A DNA stretch of 50,133 bases from an uncultured Flavobacteriaceae bacterium (GCA_905181825.1 CAJIZJ010000028.1:1-50133), one strand, 5' to 3'; shown: positions 18,821-27,797, counted from the stretch's first letter. Made by a program: numbers and translations. Notes: generated by a model from the letters alone, not told the origin.

Positions 18821-19294
18821 ATGAAAAATTTATTTTTAACACTAACAATAGCAAGTCTAGTTGCTTTTACTTCTTGTAAAGAAAACGCTGCTGAAAAAAT
18901 AAACCAAGAAAATGTAACTAAAGCTGCTGAGAGAGATTCTCAAGCAATAGTTTATCCAAGTATCTCTTTTGATAAAACGGAGCATGATTTTGGACAAATA
19001 ATGAATGGAACCCCTGTAGAAACAACTTTCTCTTACACTAACACAGGAAAATCTCCACTTGTTGTTACCGATATCAAAAGTACATGTGGTTGTACTGTTC
19101 CTCAAGGTTGGAGTAAGGAACCTTTAATGCCTGGAGCTTCTTCACAATTTAGCGTTAAGTTTAATGGAAAAGGAGCAAACAAAACATCTAAAACAATTAC
19201 GTTAACAACAAATACACAAACTGGAAGAGAGCAAGTGAGAATTTCAGCTTTCATTACTCCAGATCCTAACGCACCTGTTGTTAAAAAGCAATAA
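18821..19294 (+). CDS. DUF1573 lipoprotein
   Basis: This is a 157-residue lipoprotein with a signal peptide II motif ending AFTSC (acylated Cys19). The mature part contains a DUF1573 immunoglobulin-like domain (about 48-145) with FDKTEHDFGQI, FSYTNTGKSPLVVTDI and STCGCTVP. DUF1573 proteins are common next to nusB and yajC in Bacteroidota; their function is unknown. A near-consensus -7 element (TACTTTTA, 18771-18778) lies upstream, so the gene may also have its own promoter. Confidence 0.9.
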   Translation: MKNLFLTLTIASLVAFTSCKENAAEKINQENVTKAAERDSQAIVYPSISFDKTEHDFGQIMNGTPVETTFSYTNTGKSPLVVTDIKSTCGCTVPQGWSKEPLMPGASSQFSVKFNGKGANKTSKTITLTTNTQTGREQVRISAFITPDPNAPVVKKQ

Positions 19295-19324
19295 ACAATA
19301 ATAGTAATAATTTAATCCCTATAT

Positions 19325-19612
19325 ATGGAAGCTCTTAGTCAATTCACCCCCTTTATTTTAATGTTCGTAGTGGTCTATTTTTTTATGATAGCCCCTCAAA
19401 TGAAACGCGCAAAGAAAGAAAAGAAATTTGCTGCCGAACTAAAAAAAGGAAATAAGGTAATAACTAAAAGTGGAATGCACGGCAAGATTGCTGAATTAAA
19501 TGACAAAGACAACTCTTGTGTCATTGAAACCTTAGCTGGTAAAATTAAATTTGACCGTTCAGCCATTTCAATGGAAATGAGTCAAAAACTAAATTCGACT
19601 TCAGTCAAATAA
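19325..19612 (+). CDS. yajC: Preprotein translocase subunit YajC
   Basis: YajC is a small inner-membrane partner of SecDF. One membrane helix spans about residues 9-25 (PFILMFVVVYFFMIAP), followed by the conserved PQMKRAKKEKKF and a compact cytoplasmic domain with GNKVITKSGMHGKI. The 95 residues are normal for the family. It is the third gene of the nusB cluster and ends just before a strong bidirectional terminator. Confidence 0.95.
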   Translation: MEALSQFTPFILMFVVVYFFMIAPQMKRAKKEKKFAAELKKGNKVITKSGMHGKIAELNDKDNSCVIETLAGKIKFDRSAISMEMSQKLNSTSVK

Positions 19613-19616
19613 CAAC

Positions 19617-19648
19617 ATAAAAAAGCCGCTAAATTAGCGGCTTTTTTT
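19617..19648. terminator. Bidirectional terminator between yajC and pepT
   Basis: A perfect stem (AAAAAGCCGCT pairing with AGCGGCTTTTT, five-base loop) lies between the converging genes yajC and pepT. It has an A run on one side and a T run on the other, so it can stop transcription both ways. The pepT stop codon overlaps the T run. Confidence 0.92.
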
Positions 19649-20888
19649 ATGAGTAACTTTTTTGCGTCAGCTCTGCAATTTTACAAATTACTTCAGTAGC
19701 ACTTAAAATACTTTCTAGTGGGACATATTCATAGCGCCCATGGAAGTTATGGCCTCCCGCAAAAATATTTGGACAAGGTAACCCCATAAAACTTAATTGT
19801 GATCCATCTGTACCACCTCTTATAGGCTTTATAAGTGGTTGGATGTTTAATTCTCTCATAGCTGCTTCTGCAATGTCTACAATATGCATAACAGGAAGCA
19901 CCATTTCCTTCATATTATAATACTGGTCTTTGATGTCAATTTCAAACACAGCATGGCCGATGTCTTTATTTAATGTTTTAACCAAATCTAAAAGATGTTG
20001 CTTTCGCGCTTCAAACTTAGTTCGATCATGGTCTCTTACAATGTAACTCAATTCAGTAGCTTCCACTTTTCCTTCCATACTATGGAGATGATAAAACCCT
20101 TCGTAATCTTCAGTTTGTTCAGGGGTTTCATTTTTTGGTAGTGCTTCAATGAACCGAGTAGCATAATACATTGAGTTAATCATTTTACCTTTAGCATATC
20201 CTGGGTGTACAATTTTACCATTTACTTTAATGACGGCACCAGCAGCATTAAAGTTTTCATATTCTAATTCTCCTATTTGACTTCCGTCCATAGTATAGGC
20301 CCAGTCTGCTCCAAATTTCTCAACATCAAACTTGTGTGCGCCACGACCAATTTCTTCATCTGGAGTAAATCCAACTTTTATAGGACCATGTTTTATCTCT
20401 GGATGCTGAATAAGGTATTCCATAGCACTTATAATTTCACATATCCCTGCTTTATCATCAGCACCCAAAAGGGTAGTGCCATCTGTAGTAATTAAAGTTT
20501 GCCCTTTGTATAACAGCAAATCTTCAAAATAATCAGGCGACAAAACAATGTTCTCCTCTTTGTTTAGTACAATATCAGAGCCATCATAATTTTCAATAAT
20601 TTGAGGTTTTACATTTGCAGCTGTAAAATCAGGAGAGGTATCAAAGTGTGACACAAATCCAATAGCAGGTACTTTGTGTGCTACATTTGAGGGTAAGCTG
20701 GCCATGATGTATGCATTTGCATCAATGCTAACGTCTTGCATTCCAATTGACTTTAATTCTTCGGCCAGTTTATTGGCTAGCTCCCATTGCTTCAGTGTAC
20801 TTGGAGTTGAAGTAGATTTTGGATCGCTTTCGGTGTCTATTTTTACATAGCTAATAAAACGATTCAGAATATGTTTTTTGTCTAACAT
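19647..20888 (-). CDS. pepT: Peptidase T (aminotripeptidase)
   Basis: PepT is an M20 zinc peptidase that removes the N-terminal residue of tripeptides in the cytoplasm. Metal ligands are visible: His81 and Asp83 in SHFDTSPD, the bridging Asp144 in LGADDKAG, and Glu178-Glu179 in PDEEIGRG; GGTDGSQLSFMGLP and GGHNFHGRYEYV near the C-terminus complete the signature. The 413 residues are the normal length. The gene has its own strong promoter and ends in the shared terminator with yajC. Confidence 0.96.
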   Translation of the reverse strand: MLDKKHILNRFISYVKIDTESDPKSTSTPSTLKQWELANKLAEELKSIGMQDVSIDANAYIMASLPSNVAHKVPAIGFVSHFDTSPDFTAANVKPQIIENYDGSDIVLNKEENIVLSPDYFEDLLLYKGQTLITTDGTTLLGADDKAGICEIISAMEYLIQHPEIKHGPIKVGFTPDEEIGRGAHKFDVEKFGADWAYTMDGSQIGELEYENFNAAGAVIKVNGKIVHPGYAKGKMINSMYYATRFIEALPKNETPEQTEDYEGFYHLHSMEGKVEATELSYIVRDHDRTKFEARKQHLLDLVKTLNKDIGHAVFEIDIKDQYYNMKEMVLPVMHIVDIAEAAMRELNIQPLIKPIRGGTDGSQLSFMGLPCPNIFAGGHNFHGRYEYVPLESILSATEVICKIAELTQKSYS

Positions 20889-20905
20889 TTAATTTTGTCT
20901 TTGCT

Positions 20906-20936
20906 CAAAAATAATTAACCCCTTTTAAAGTGCCAA
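20906..20936 (-). promoter_or_regulatory. Promoter of pepT
   Basis: On the minus strand, TTG (20934-20936) and TATTTTTG (20906-20913) are 20 bases apart. This is an excellent match to the Bacteroidota promoter, 17 bases before the pepT ATG. Confidence 0.72.
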
Positions 20937-20977
20937 GACTTCTTTAGAGTTTCTTTTTTTTGTTTCGCTATTTAGCG

Positions 20978-20985
20978 TATTTTTG
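20978..20985 (+). promoter_or_regulatory. -7 promoter element of pyrD
   Basis: TATTTTTG is an exact -7 element 17 bases before the pyrD ATG. A TTG at 20960-20962 is only 15 bases upstream, shorter than the usual spacing. It is back to back with the pepT promoter. Confidence 0.55.
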
Positions 20986-21002
20986 TAATCAAAATATACG
21001 TC

Positions 21003-22046
21003 ATGTATAAGTCGATTATTCGTAAAATCCTTTTTAAATTTGATCCTGAAGCTGTTCATTATTTCACTTTTGACGCGATCAAGCTGTTGTCTAAAATTCC
21101 TTTAGTCCCTTTCTTAATCAGGTCTATTTTTCAGGTAAATCACCCTAAGCTAGAACGTGAGTTATTTGGGTTGCGTTTTAAAAACCCAGTGGGCTTAGCT
21201 GCCGGATTTGATAAGAATGCAGTACTTTATAATGAACTTGCAAATTTTGGTTTTGGTTTTATTGAAATAGGAACCGTCACTCCTAAAGCACAAAAAGGCA
21301 ATCCGAAAAAACGTTTATTTAGATTGCAAGATGATAATGGTATAATCAATAGAATGGGGTTTAATAATGCAGGCCTTGAAGCGGCAATAACTCAATTAAA
21401 AAAAAATAAAAAACAAATCATAATTGGAGGGAATATAGGTAAAAACACACAAACAGCCCCTGAAGCATACACGAATGATTATTTAGAGTGTTTTAAGGCC
21501 TTACACCCTTATGTTGATTACTTTGTTTTAAATGTAAGTTGTCCTAACGTTGGGAGCCATGCCAAATTAAACGATAAAGATTATTTAGAAGAGTTGATAA
21601 GTGCAGTTCAATCATTAAATACCACATTTGAAGAAACTAAGCCTATTTTACTTAAAATTGCTCCAGATTTAAATAACACTCAGTTAGATGAAATCATAGC
21701 ACTTGTTAAGACTACTAAAATTGAAGGCGTTATCGCCTCTAATACGTCGGTTTCTAGAGAGAACCTTAAAGCAGATGCCTCCACTCTAGAATCCATTGGT
21801 AATGGGGGGGTTAGTGGTAAGCCAATCACTGGTAAAAGTACTCAAGTCATTAAGTATTTATCTGACAACAGTCAAAAAGCGTTTCCAATTATTGGAGTAG
21901 GGGGTATTCATTCTGAAAAAGATGCTTTAGATAAGTTAAACGCAGGGGCCGATTTAGTGCAGATCTATACGGGCTTTATTTATGAGGGTCCCGCCCTTGT
22001 GAAGCGAATTAACAAAGCGGTTTTGAAGGCCTCTTTAAATTCGTAA
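21003..22046 (+). CDS. pyrD: Dihydroorotate dehydrogenase (quinone), class 2
   Basis: PyrD oxidises dihydroorotate to orotate in pyrimidine synthesis, passing electrons to the membrane quinone pool. The class 2 N-terminal extension (about 1-50), which forms the membrane-associated helices, is present, followed by the FMN barrel with [13 protein letters not shown] at 61-73 and [13 protein letters not shown] near 274. The catalytic-base position in NVSCPN is Cys180, whereas E. coli class 2 enzymes have Ser there and class 1 enzymes have Cys. The 347-residue length fits class 2. The LysE-type gene starts directly after its stop codon. Confidence 0.94.
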   Translation: MYKSIIRKILFKFDPEAVHYFTFDAIKLLSKIPLVPFLIRSIFQVNHPKLERELFGLRFKNPVGLAAGFDKNAVLYNELANFGFGFIEIGTVTPKAQKGNPKKRLFRLQDDNGIINRMGFNNAGLEAAITQLKKNKKQIIIGGNIGKNTQTAPEAYTNDYLECFKALHPYVDYFVLNVSCPNVGSHAKLNDKDYLEELISAVQSLNTTFEETKPILLKIAPDLNNTQLDEIIALVKTTKIEGVIASNTSVSRENLKADASTLESIGNGGVSGKPITGKSTQVIKYLSDNSQKAFPIIGVGGIHSEKDALDKLNAGADLVQIYTGFIYEGPALVKRINKAVLKASLNS

Positions 22047-22676
22047 TTGATTTTGCAAATAGAAATTTTAGTTTCATTCATTCTTGCTACCGCAACGCTG
22101 GCAATTTCGCCTGGTCCAGATAATGTATTTGTACTCATTCAAACTATTTCTTACGGCAAACGTAAAGGAATGGCTATTGTTTGTGGCTTGATTTCGGGCT
22201 GTGTTATACACACTTCTGTAGTGGCTTTTGGCTTATCAACAGTTATTCAGTCGCGTACGGAATTACTTTTTGGTTTGAAGCTAATAGGTGCTTTTTACTT
22301 GTTGTATTTAGCCTATTCTACATATACGTCTGAAAATGAGTTGAATATTGATAAACAATCGGACAACGGAACGTCTTTAGTTCGTTTGTTTAGAAGGGGT
22401 TTTATTATGAATGTAATCAACCCAAAAGTCTCCTTGTTTTTTATGGCCTTTTTCCCTGCTTTTTTGTTCAGTAAAACCATCTCATTAACTGTTCAGTTTT
22501 TTTCGCTCGGACTTTTGTTTATGGGAACCTCCTTTTTTATTTTCACAATGCTTGTTTTTTTCTCAGGGTCTGTAGCTTCTGTTTTAAGGGGAAATAAACG
22601 TTTTGAATCTATAATTAAATGGTGTCAGATTATAGTTTTTTTGATCATTGCTATTTTTATTTTAATCACAAATTAA
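22047..22676 (+). CDS. LysE/RhtB family amino acid exporter
   Basis: This is a small inner-membrane exporter of 209 residues with about six hydrophobic helices. The N-terminal LAISPGPDNVFV (about 18-29) and the GFIMNVINPKVSLFFMAF segment (about 117-134) are hallmarks of LysE/RhtB proteins, which export amino acids such as homoserine or threonine. The substrate here is unknown. The start is TTG at 22047, directly after the pyrD stop, or a second TTG two codons later; no ATG is available near the N-terminus. Translation is likely coupled to pyrD. Confidence 0.9.
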   Translation: MILQIEILVSFILATATLAISPGPDNVFVLIQTISYGKRKGMAIVCGLISGCVIHTSVVAFGLSTVIQSRTELLFGLKLIGAFYLLYLAYSTYTSENELNIDKQSDNGTSLVRLFRRGFIMNVINPKVSLFFMAFFPAFLFSKTISLTVQFFSLGLLFMGTSFFIFTMLVFFSGSVASVLRGNKRFESIIKWCQIIVFLIIAIFILITN

Positions 22677-22690
22677 GTCACTATAACTAA

Positions 22691-22930
22691 ATGGAAAAAA
22701 TAAAACTTATATGGGATTTTAGAGGTCCCTCTAGTAAGCATACTGCTACGCACTTTAAAACGCATTTATTAGAGTTTTTTGAAGCGGAGAAATTGGAATA
22801 TTATACCTGTGAGGTGGAAGCTGTAAATGAGTCTTATCACTATACATTTGTCATTACAAACAAATCAAATTTAGTACTTATTAAATCGGCACTAAAGCCA
22901 AATAGAGGCCAGCTCGTTAAAGCTGGCTAG
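22691..22930 (+). CDS. Small conserved-looking hypothetical protein
   Basis: I do not recognise this 79-residue protein. It starts MEKIKLIWDFRGPSS, has no membrane segment or signal peptide, and contains several histidines and aromatic residues (KHTATHFKTHLLEFF). It lies 14 bases after the exporter gene in the same direction, so it is probably co-transcribed with pyrD. Codon use resembles the neighbours. Its stop codon sits inside an inverted repeat that may terminate transcription. Confidence 0.7.
   Translation: MEKIKLIWDFRGPSSKHTATHFKTHLLEFFEAEKLEYYTCEVEAVNESYHYTFVITNKSNLVLIKSALKPNRGQLVKAG
22907..22928. terminator. Hairpin between converging genes
   Basis: GCCAGCT and AGCTGGC form a seven-base-pair stem (plus one G-T pair) around a six-base loop, at the end of the small hypothetical gene and eight bases before the end of the minus-strand gene. 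A clear T run is lacking, so terminator function is only probable. Confidence 0.5.
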
Positions 22931-22937
22931 AGATCTA

Positions 22938-23915
22938 TTAGTTATAAGTATCTAAAAGTTTGTATTGAGATTCTATAGCGTCCTTAAATTCTATTTTCAT
23001 AGAGGCTATAAGTTCTGCTACTGACGGGGAGTCATGAATATTCGTAACCCCTTGACCTGCAGACCAAATAGTGGCCCAAGCCTTTGCTTCACTTTCAGAA
23101 GGAGTGAGTTCTTTTCCAAAATCAATTTTCTTTTCTTGGCTGAGCATTTCCTCAGTAATTCCCATAGCCTCCATACTAGGGCGTAAGAAATTAGCCGCTA
23201 CCCCAGAAATCGCTGCGGTGTACACGACATCATTAGCACCACTAGAAATAATCATATCTCTGTATTCTTTTGGAGCCTTACTTTCTTTTGTGTTTATAAA
23301 CCGGGTACCCATATAAGCAGCATCAGCTCCCATTTGCATGGCAGAGGCGATATCGCGACCATTACTAATGCAACCTGATAAAATCACTGTTTTCTTAAAG
23401 AAGCTTTTAATTTCAGCGACTAAAGGCATTGGGTTAATTGTACCAGCATGTCCTCCAGCTCCTGCTGCGACCACAATAAGTCCGTCAACTCCTGCTTCTG
23501 AAGCTTTTTCAGCATGTCGTCTTTTGATAACGTCGTGAAAAACCAATCCACCATAACTATGAACAGCATCAACCAATTGAGGTACAGCTCCCAATGAAGT
23601 TATTATAATAGGGACTTGGTGTTTGACACATAACATTAAATCTGCTTGTACTCGTGGATTTGATTGATGTACAATCAAATTAACTCCAAAAGGTGCTGGT
23701 TTTGTACCGGTCTCTTTTTCAAAATCTGAAAGTGCAGTTTTAATTTCAATAAGCCATTCCTCAAAGCCCTCACTTGTTCGCTGGTTCAAAGCAGGGAATG
23801 TTCCTACAATTCCATTTTTGCAGCATTCAATTACAAGTTTAGGTCCTGAGATTAAAAACATTGGAGCTGCGATTGCTGGAATGGATAATTCTTTTATAAA
23901 TGAAGGTGTACTCAT
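22938..23915 (-). CDS. Nitronate monooxygenase-like FMN protein
   Basis: This is a TIM-barrel flavoprotein of the 2-nitropropane dioxygenase / nitronate monooxygenase family, 325 residues long. The N-terminus (IPAIAAPMFLISGPKLV), the glycine-rich AAGAGGHAGT near 150-160, the phosphate-binding LSGCISNGRDIASAMQMGADAAYMGTRF region near 178-205 and a C-terminal GQGVTNIHD are typical. The natural substrate is uncertain, because the family includes several enzymes that do not use nitronates. An exact -7 element (TAAATTTG on the minus strand, 23953-23960) lies 38 bases upstream. Confidence 0.88.
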   Translation of the reverse strand: MSTPSFIKELSIPAIAAPMFLISGPKLVIECCKNGIVGTFPALNQRTSEGFEEWLIEIKTALSDFEKETGTKPAPFGVNLIVHQSNPRVQADLMLCVKHQVPIIITSLGAVPQLVDAVHSYGGLVFHDVIKRRHAEKASEAGVDGLIVVAAGAGGHAGTINPMPLVAEIKSFFKKTVILSGCISNGRDIASAMQMGADAAYMGTRFINTKESKAPKEYRDMIISSGANDVVYTAAISGVAANFLRPSMEAMGITEEMLSQEKKIDFGKELTPSESEAKAWATIWSAGQGVTNIHDSPSVAELIASMKIEFKDAIESQYKLLDTYN

Positions 23916-24076
23916 AATAGTGTTTTTGTGTGAATTTAATAAATTGAAATGACAAATTTAAGTCCAGAGCGTTTAGTGCTAATAATGGGGGTTTGTAAAT
24001 GATTTACTTTGCAATATAATATATGTATGGTAAAGTACCAACCGAACTCTAAAATCCTATAAGTAAATTAACGATA

Positions 24077-25078
24077 TTAATTATTTACTTTTAAAATCAA
24101 CTTTCCTATTTTTTCACCAGAAAAGAGCTTCAAAAAGAGGTCATTAAAATTCTCTATGCCTTCATAGATGTCTGCTCTGCTTTTAATCTGTTCAGTTTGT
24201 ATCCATTTAAGATAATCAGCGATGGCTTCTGGGTATTGATCTTGATAATCAAAAACAACCATGCCTTTCATAGAAGCACGATTTACTAACAGTGATAAAT
24301 AATTACTAGGGCCTTTAGGTTTTGAAGTCGAGTTGTACTGAGAGATTGCGCCACAAATAACGACTCTTGCATTTCGTCTTAACTTTGTGAGTGCTCCATC
24401 TAAAATAGCACCGCCTACATTGTCAAAAAACACATCAATTCCTTTAGGGCAATGGGCTTTTAATCCGGAGTATATATTGTCGTTTTTATAGTCTATAGCA
24501 GCGTCAAAGTTGAGTTCATTTACAAGATAGTCACATTTGGTTTTTCCGCCAGCAATTCCGACTACACGGCACCCTTTTATTTTAGCTATTTGACCTACTA
24601 AACTTCCAACAGCTCCGGCGGCGGCTGAAACAAGAACAATATCTCCTTTTTTAAGCTCAGCAACTTTTAAAATCCCAAAATAGGCCGTCATACCAGGCAT
24701 TCCTATAATTCCTAAATAGCTTTCCAGCGCTGCATTAGCTGGATCTACGGTATGGAATCCCTTTCCGTCTGTCACTGTAAACTCTTGAACACCTCCCCAT
24801 CCACATACAAAATCACCTGCCTTAAACTGTGGATTATTATTTACTTTTATGACTTCACCCACGGTTCCTGCACGCATGATTCCACCTACTTCAACGGGCT
24901 CAATATAAGATTTGCCCTCTCTAATCCACCCCCGCATTGCTGGGTCTAATGAAATATAATGGTTTTTGACAAGGATTTCTCCATCTAAAATTTCAGGAAT
25001 TTTTGTAGTTTGATAAGTCCAAGTAGAATCTGTTGGCATACCTACAGGGCGTTCTGCTAATAAAACTTGTTTGTTCAT
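24077..25078 (-). CDS. NADP-dependent medium-chain reductase (CurA / prostaglandin reductase type)
   Basis: This is a zinc-free medium-chain dehydrogenase/reductase of 333 residues, similar to CurA and leukotriene B4 12-hydroxydehydrogenase-type alkenal/alkenone reductases. MNKQVLLAERPVGMPT starts the family, YISLDPAMRGW lies near 42-52, GMPGMTAYFGI near 126-136, and the nucleotide-binding VSAAAGAVGSLVGQIAK near 150-166. It probably reduces the double bond of reactive enals or enones using NADPH. A -7 element (TAGCTTTG on the minus strand, 25131-25138) lies 52 bases upstream. Confidence 0.9.
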   Translation of the reverse strand: MNKQVLLAERPVGMPTDSTWTYQTTKIPEILDGEILVKNHYISLDPAMRGWIREGKSYIEPVEVGGIMRAGTVGEVIKVNNNPQFKAGDFVCGWGGVQEFTVTDGKGFHTVDPANAALESYLGIIGMPGMTAYFGILKVAELKKGDIVLVSAAAGAVGSLVGQIAKIKGCRVVGIAGGKTKCDYLVNELNFDAAIDYKNDNIYSGLKAHCPKGIDVFFDNVGGAILDGALTKLRRNARVVICGAISQYNSTSKPKGPSNYLSLLVNRASMKGMVVFDYQDQYPEAIADYLKWIQTEQIKSRADIYEGIENFNDLFLKLFSGEKIGKLILKVNN

Positions 25079-25664
25079 TGAATTTTATTTGTATTGTTTT
25101 ATTCCACTCTAATATTTATTTCAATTGGGACAAAGCTATATTAAGCAAAATATATTGATGAAAAATACAAATTTTTGATCAAATCCTTATTAATAGTTTT
25201 ATGTTTTACGTAATTATAATTAAGTATAGATTTAGTGATATATCTATAGTGTTATTGATAAGCGCTTATAAATTATTTGTTTTTAGTTTTTGTATGTTTA
25301 ATTATCAGATTTTTGGTTTTTATTGTTTTTCATAAAACTACTTCATTTTTTTTGGAAAATTCCAATATTTTAAGACCATTGCCCTTAACTGAAGAAGTTG
25401 CTGTCGTAACTAAATTGAATTAAAAGTTAACTAATAGCACTATCATATATTATAAAGTTCTAATCAACAGTCCGACTGTAGATTCTTAGCTTTATAGTTT
25501 ATTGAATAATTACTGATTTTATGCTGTCATTATAATGATACCATAAGATTTTTTTTTAAATTGAATATCTGAAAATTAAAATACTAGTTTGCAGGGAGCT
25601 TTTCTAAAACTGTTATGAAATAACTACGGTTTTATTTTATCTTAGCTTTTTTAAATAATTTAGA
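25079..25664. other. Gene-free AT-rich stretch of 586 bases
   Basis: No frame longer than a few dozen codons with plausible composition is seen between the reductase gene and galE. The only elements I can name are the -7 element of the reductase (25131-25138, minus strand) and an imperfect palindrome TTGGAA-AA-TTCCAA at 25352-25365. No tRNA-like or rRNA-like structure is apparent. It could hold promoters for both divergent genes, a decayed gene or an unrecognised RNA. Confidence 0.6.
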
Positions 25665-26690
25665 ATGGCACAAAAAATCATTGTAACAGGAGGTTGTGGG
25701 TATATTGGCTCTCATACAGTAATAGAGCTTATAAATAATAATTATGAGGTGGTCATTGCTGATGACTTATCAAACTCGACTCTACAAATTTTAGATCGTA
25801 TAGAGAAAATAACAGCCATTAAACCTGAGTTTGTTCACATAGATTTAAAGTCAGCAATAGATACTCAACTTTTTTTTAAGACACACAATGATGCGGTTGC
25901 TGTAATTCATTTTGCAGCCCATAAGGCTGTAGCAGAGTCTATTCAAAATCCTTTGATGTATTATAATAATAATTTCGTATCTCTAATTAATGTTTTAATA
26001 TCGATGCAAGAATTTGGAGTCTCTAACTTTATATTCTCTTCGTCAGCGACGGTTTACGGTAACCCGTCAAATATGCCAATAAGCGAACAAACCCCAACTC
26101 AACGTCCGTTTTCTCCCTATGGTAATTCAAAGAGAATAGCGGAAGAAATTTTAGAAGATGTATGCAGTGCATCCTCTGATTTTTCTACAATTTTATTGCG
26201 ATATTTCAACCCTATTGGGGCTCATTCTTCTGGATTAATTGGCGAATTTCCTAGTGGAGTTCCGAATAACTTAATGCCATACATTACTCAAACAGCCGCT
26301 GGTGTACGCGAAAAGCTTAGTGTGTTTGGAGATGATTACCCAACAAAAGATGGAACCGCCGTTCGTGATTATATTCATGTTGTTGACCTAGCAGATGCGC
26401 ATGTAAAGGCTGTTAGTAGACTTTTAAGTGGTGACTCTCAGACTAATATCGAAACGATTAACTTAGGTACAGGAATTGGCTATTCTGTATTAGAGGTTAT
26501 TAAAGCCTTTGAATCAGTTAGTGGTAAGCCACTTAACTATGAAGTTACCAATAGAAGAGAAGGGGATGTAGCAGAACTTTATGCTTCTACTGCACTCGCT
26601 AAGAAGCTTTTAAATTGGGAAGCTAAATTTGGGTTAGAGTCTATGATTCAAACTTCTTGGGACTGGGAACAAAACCTAAGAAATGAATAA
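25665..26690 (+). CDS. galE: UDP-glucose 4-epimerase
   Basis: GalE interconverts UDP-glucose and UDP-galactose for polysaccharide synthesis. The Rossmann motif is GGCGYIGSH at 9-17 (Cys replaces the common Ala). The catalytic residues are Ser127 in SSSATVYG and the Tyr152/Lys156 pair in SPYGNSK. The segment RDYIHVVDLADAHVKA and the final WDWEQNL are typical, and 341 residues is the usual length. It appears to be transcribed alone, and the weak -7-like TAGCTTTT upstream is the only promoter hint. Confidence 0.95.
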   Translation: MAQKIIVTGGCGYIGSHTVIELINNNYEVVIADDLSNSTLQILDRIEKITAIKPEFVHIDLKSAIDTQLFFKTHNDAVAVIHFAAHKAVAESIQNPLMYYNNNFVSLINVLISMQEFGVSNFIFSSSATVYGNPSNMPISEQTPTQRPFSPYGNSKRIAEEILEDVCSASSDFSTILLRYFNPIGAHSSGLIGEFPSGVPNNLMPYITQTAAGVREKLSVFGDDYPTKDGTAVRDYIHVVDLADAHVKAVSRLLSGDSQTNIETINLGTGIGYSVLEVIKAFESVSGKPLNYEVTNRREGDVAELYASTALAKKLLNWEAKFGLESMIQTSWDWEQNLRNE

Positions 26691-26738
26691 TACGGCGTTA
26701 AATTTATGATAAACATCAATATATGTGTATCTAAACAG

Positions 26739-26746
26739 TATGTTTG
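26739..26746 (+). promoter_or_regulatory. -7 promoter element of the GLPGLI gene
   Basis: TATGTTTG matches TAnnTTTG exactly and lies 28 bases before the ATG. No good TTG is seen at -33. Confidence 0.45.
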
Positions 26747-26774
26747 TTAAACAATCAATTTAATATTTTTACAA

Positions 26775-27608
26775 ATGAAGTCAAATTTTTTTTCTGTTCT
26801 GTCATTGGTTTTTATTTTTCTAATCTCTACAAGTGTAGATACAATTAAATCTACTCAAGAGTTTCAAGCAAGAGCCTATTATTTTTCTAAATCTAAAATG
26901 GAATTAGGAAATTGGGGCGCTAGGTTAAGCGAAGCTCAGAAAAAGGAAATCGAAGCGCGCATGAAAAATAGACTTGAAAAAGGGTATGTGTTATCATTTA
27001 ATAAAGAAGAATCTTTGTTTGTTGAAGAAGATCAGCTAGATGCTATTTCAGGTGCTACGGATTCATGGGGTAAAAATTTTGCTCCCGGAAAACAATACAA
27101 AAATGTTAAATCGAACACACAGCTACAAGAACAAGAGTTTTATGGGAAAAAGTTTCTTGTCAATGATGTATTGCAACCGATAGAGTGGAAACTTGAATCG
27201 GACTCTAAAAAAATCGGTAATTACGATTGTTTTAAAGCCACTGCATCAATTCCTACCAATGATCTAACATGGTATTCATTTTCGTGGGATAAGTTAAAAG
27301 ATACGAACGAAACAGAAAACGACTCCACACAAACAAAAGAAATTAAGATGACACTAGTGGAAGCGTGGTATGCTCCGCAAATACCTGTGCGTCATGGTCC
27401 TTTAGAGTACTGGGGTCTTCCAGGTTTGATTTTAGAAGTAAGTGCGGATAATACAACTATGTTATGCTCAAAGCTAGTTCTTAACCCTGATGAAGTCATT
27501 GAAATTAAAGCACCCAGCAAAGGAAAAGAAGTGACTAAGCTAGAATATCAAGCCATAATCAATGAAAAAATGGTAGAGTTTAGAAATAATCGAATGCAAC
27601 GTCGTTAA
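26775..27608 (+). CDS. GLPGLI family exported protein
   Basis: This 277-residue protein belongs to the GLPGLI family, a Bacteroidota-specific group named after the motif seen here as WGLPGLILEV (about 215-224). It begins with a hydrophobic export signal (about 1-20). The remainder is a probable beta-rich domain with YDCFKATAS and a tryptophan-rich LTWYSFSWD. The family function is unknown; members are often in the envelope. It stands alone between galE and the arginine region. Confidence 0.85.
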   Translation: MKSNFFSVLSLVFIFLISTSVDTIKSTQEFQARAYYFSKSKMELGNWGARLSEAQKKEIEARMKNRLEKGYVLSFNKEESLFVEEDQLDAISGATDSWGKNFAPGKQYKNVKSNTQLQEQEFYGKKFLVNDVLQPIEWKLESDSKKIGNYDCFKATASIPTNDLTWYSFSWDKLKDTNETENDSTQTKEIKMTLVEAWYAPQIPVRHGPLEYWGLPGLILEVSADNTTMLCSKLVLNPDEVIEIKAPSKGKEVTKLEYQAIINEKMVEFRNNRMQRR

Positions 27609-27758
27609 TTTTTATAAGTCAATCTATGGTTTATTCATAAATCAGAAAATAAATTAAACTATTGATATTGTTTTTGATATTATTTTTAGAATATCGAAAA
27701 AGTGATTACAATTTCTCTAATATTTAATTCTCACTTCAAATAATTTATATATTTACCA

Positions 27759-27766
27759 TGCATTTG
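27759..27766 (+). promoter_or_regulatory. Possible -7 element of the arginine operon
   Basis: TGCATTTG differs at one base from TAnnTTTG. If used, transcription would start near 27771, just before the leader frame and within the inverted repeat at 27767-27785. A second candidate, TATTTTTA at 27681-27688 with a TTG 16 bases upstream, would give a longer leader. The choice is not settled by sequence alone. Confidence 0.3.
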
Positions 27767-27785
27767 GACAACACAACTTGTTGTC
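27767..27785. promoter_or_regulatory. Inverted repeat in the arginine operon promoter region (possible operator)
   Basis: GACAACA and TGTTGTC form a perfect seven-base inverted repeat around a five-base spacer (CAACT). It directly follows the candidate -7 element and ends 12 bases before the leader frame. It may be an operator for a dimeric repressor or a hairpin at the 5' end of the transcript. It does not look like the E. coli ArgR box. Confidence 0.45.
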
Positions 27786-27797
27786 AGATCAATTTAT

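Noticed and set aside
18857-19105. An 82-codon minus-strand frame over the DUF1573 gene
   Set aside because: It overlaps a clear lipoprotein gene and shows no recognisable domain.
25352-25365. Palindrome TTGGAA-AA-TTCCAA
   Set aside because: It is short and AT-rich, not near a promoter element, and such palindromes are expected by chance in this composition.
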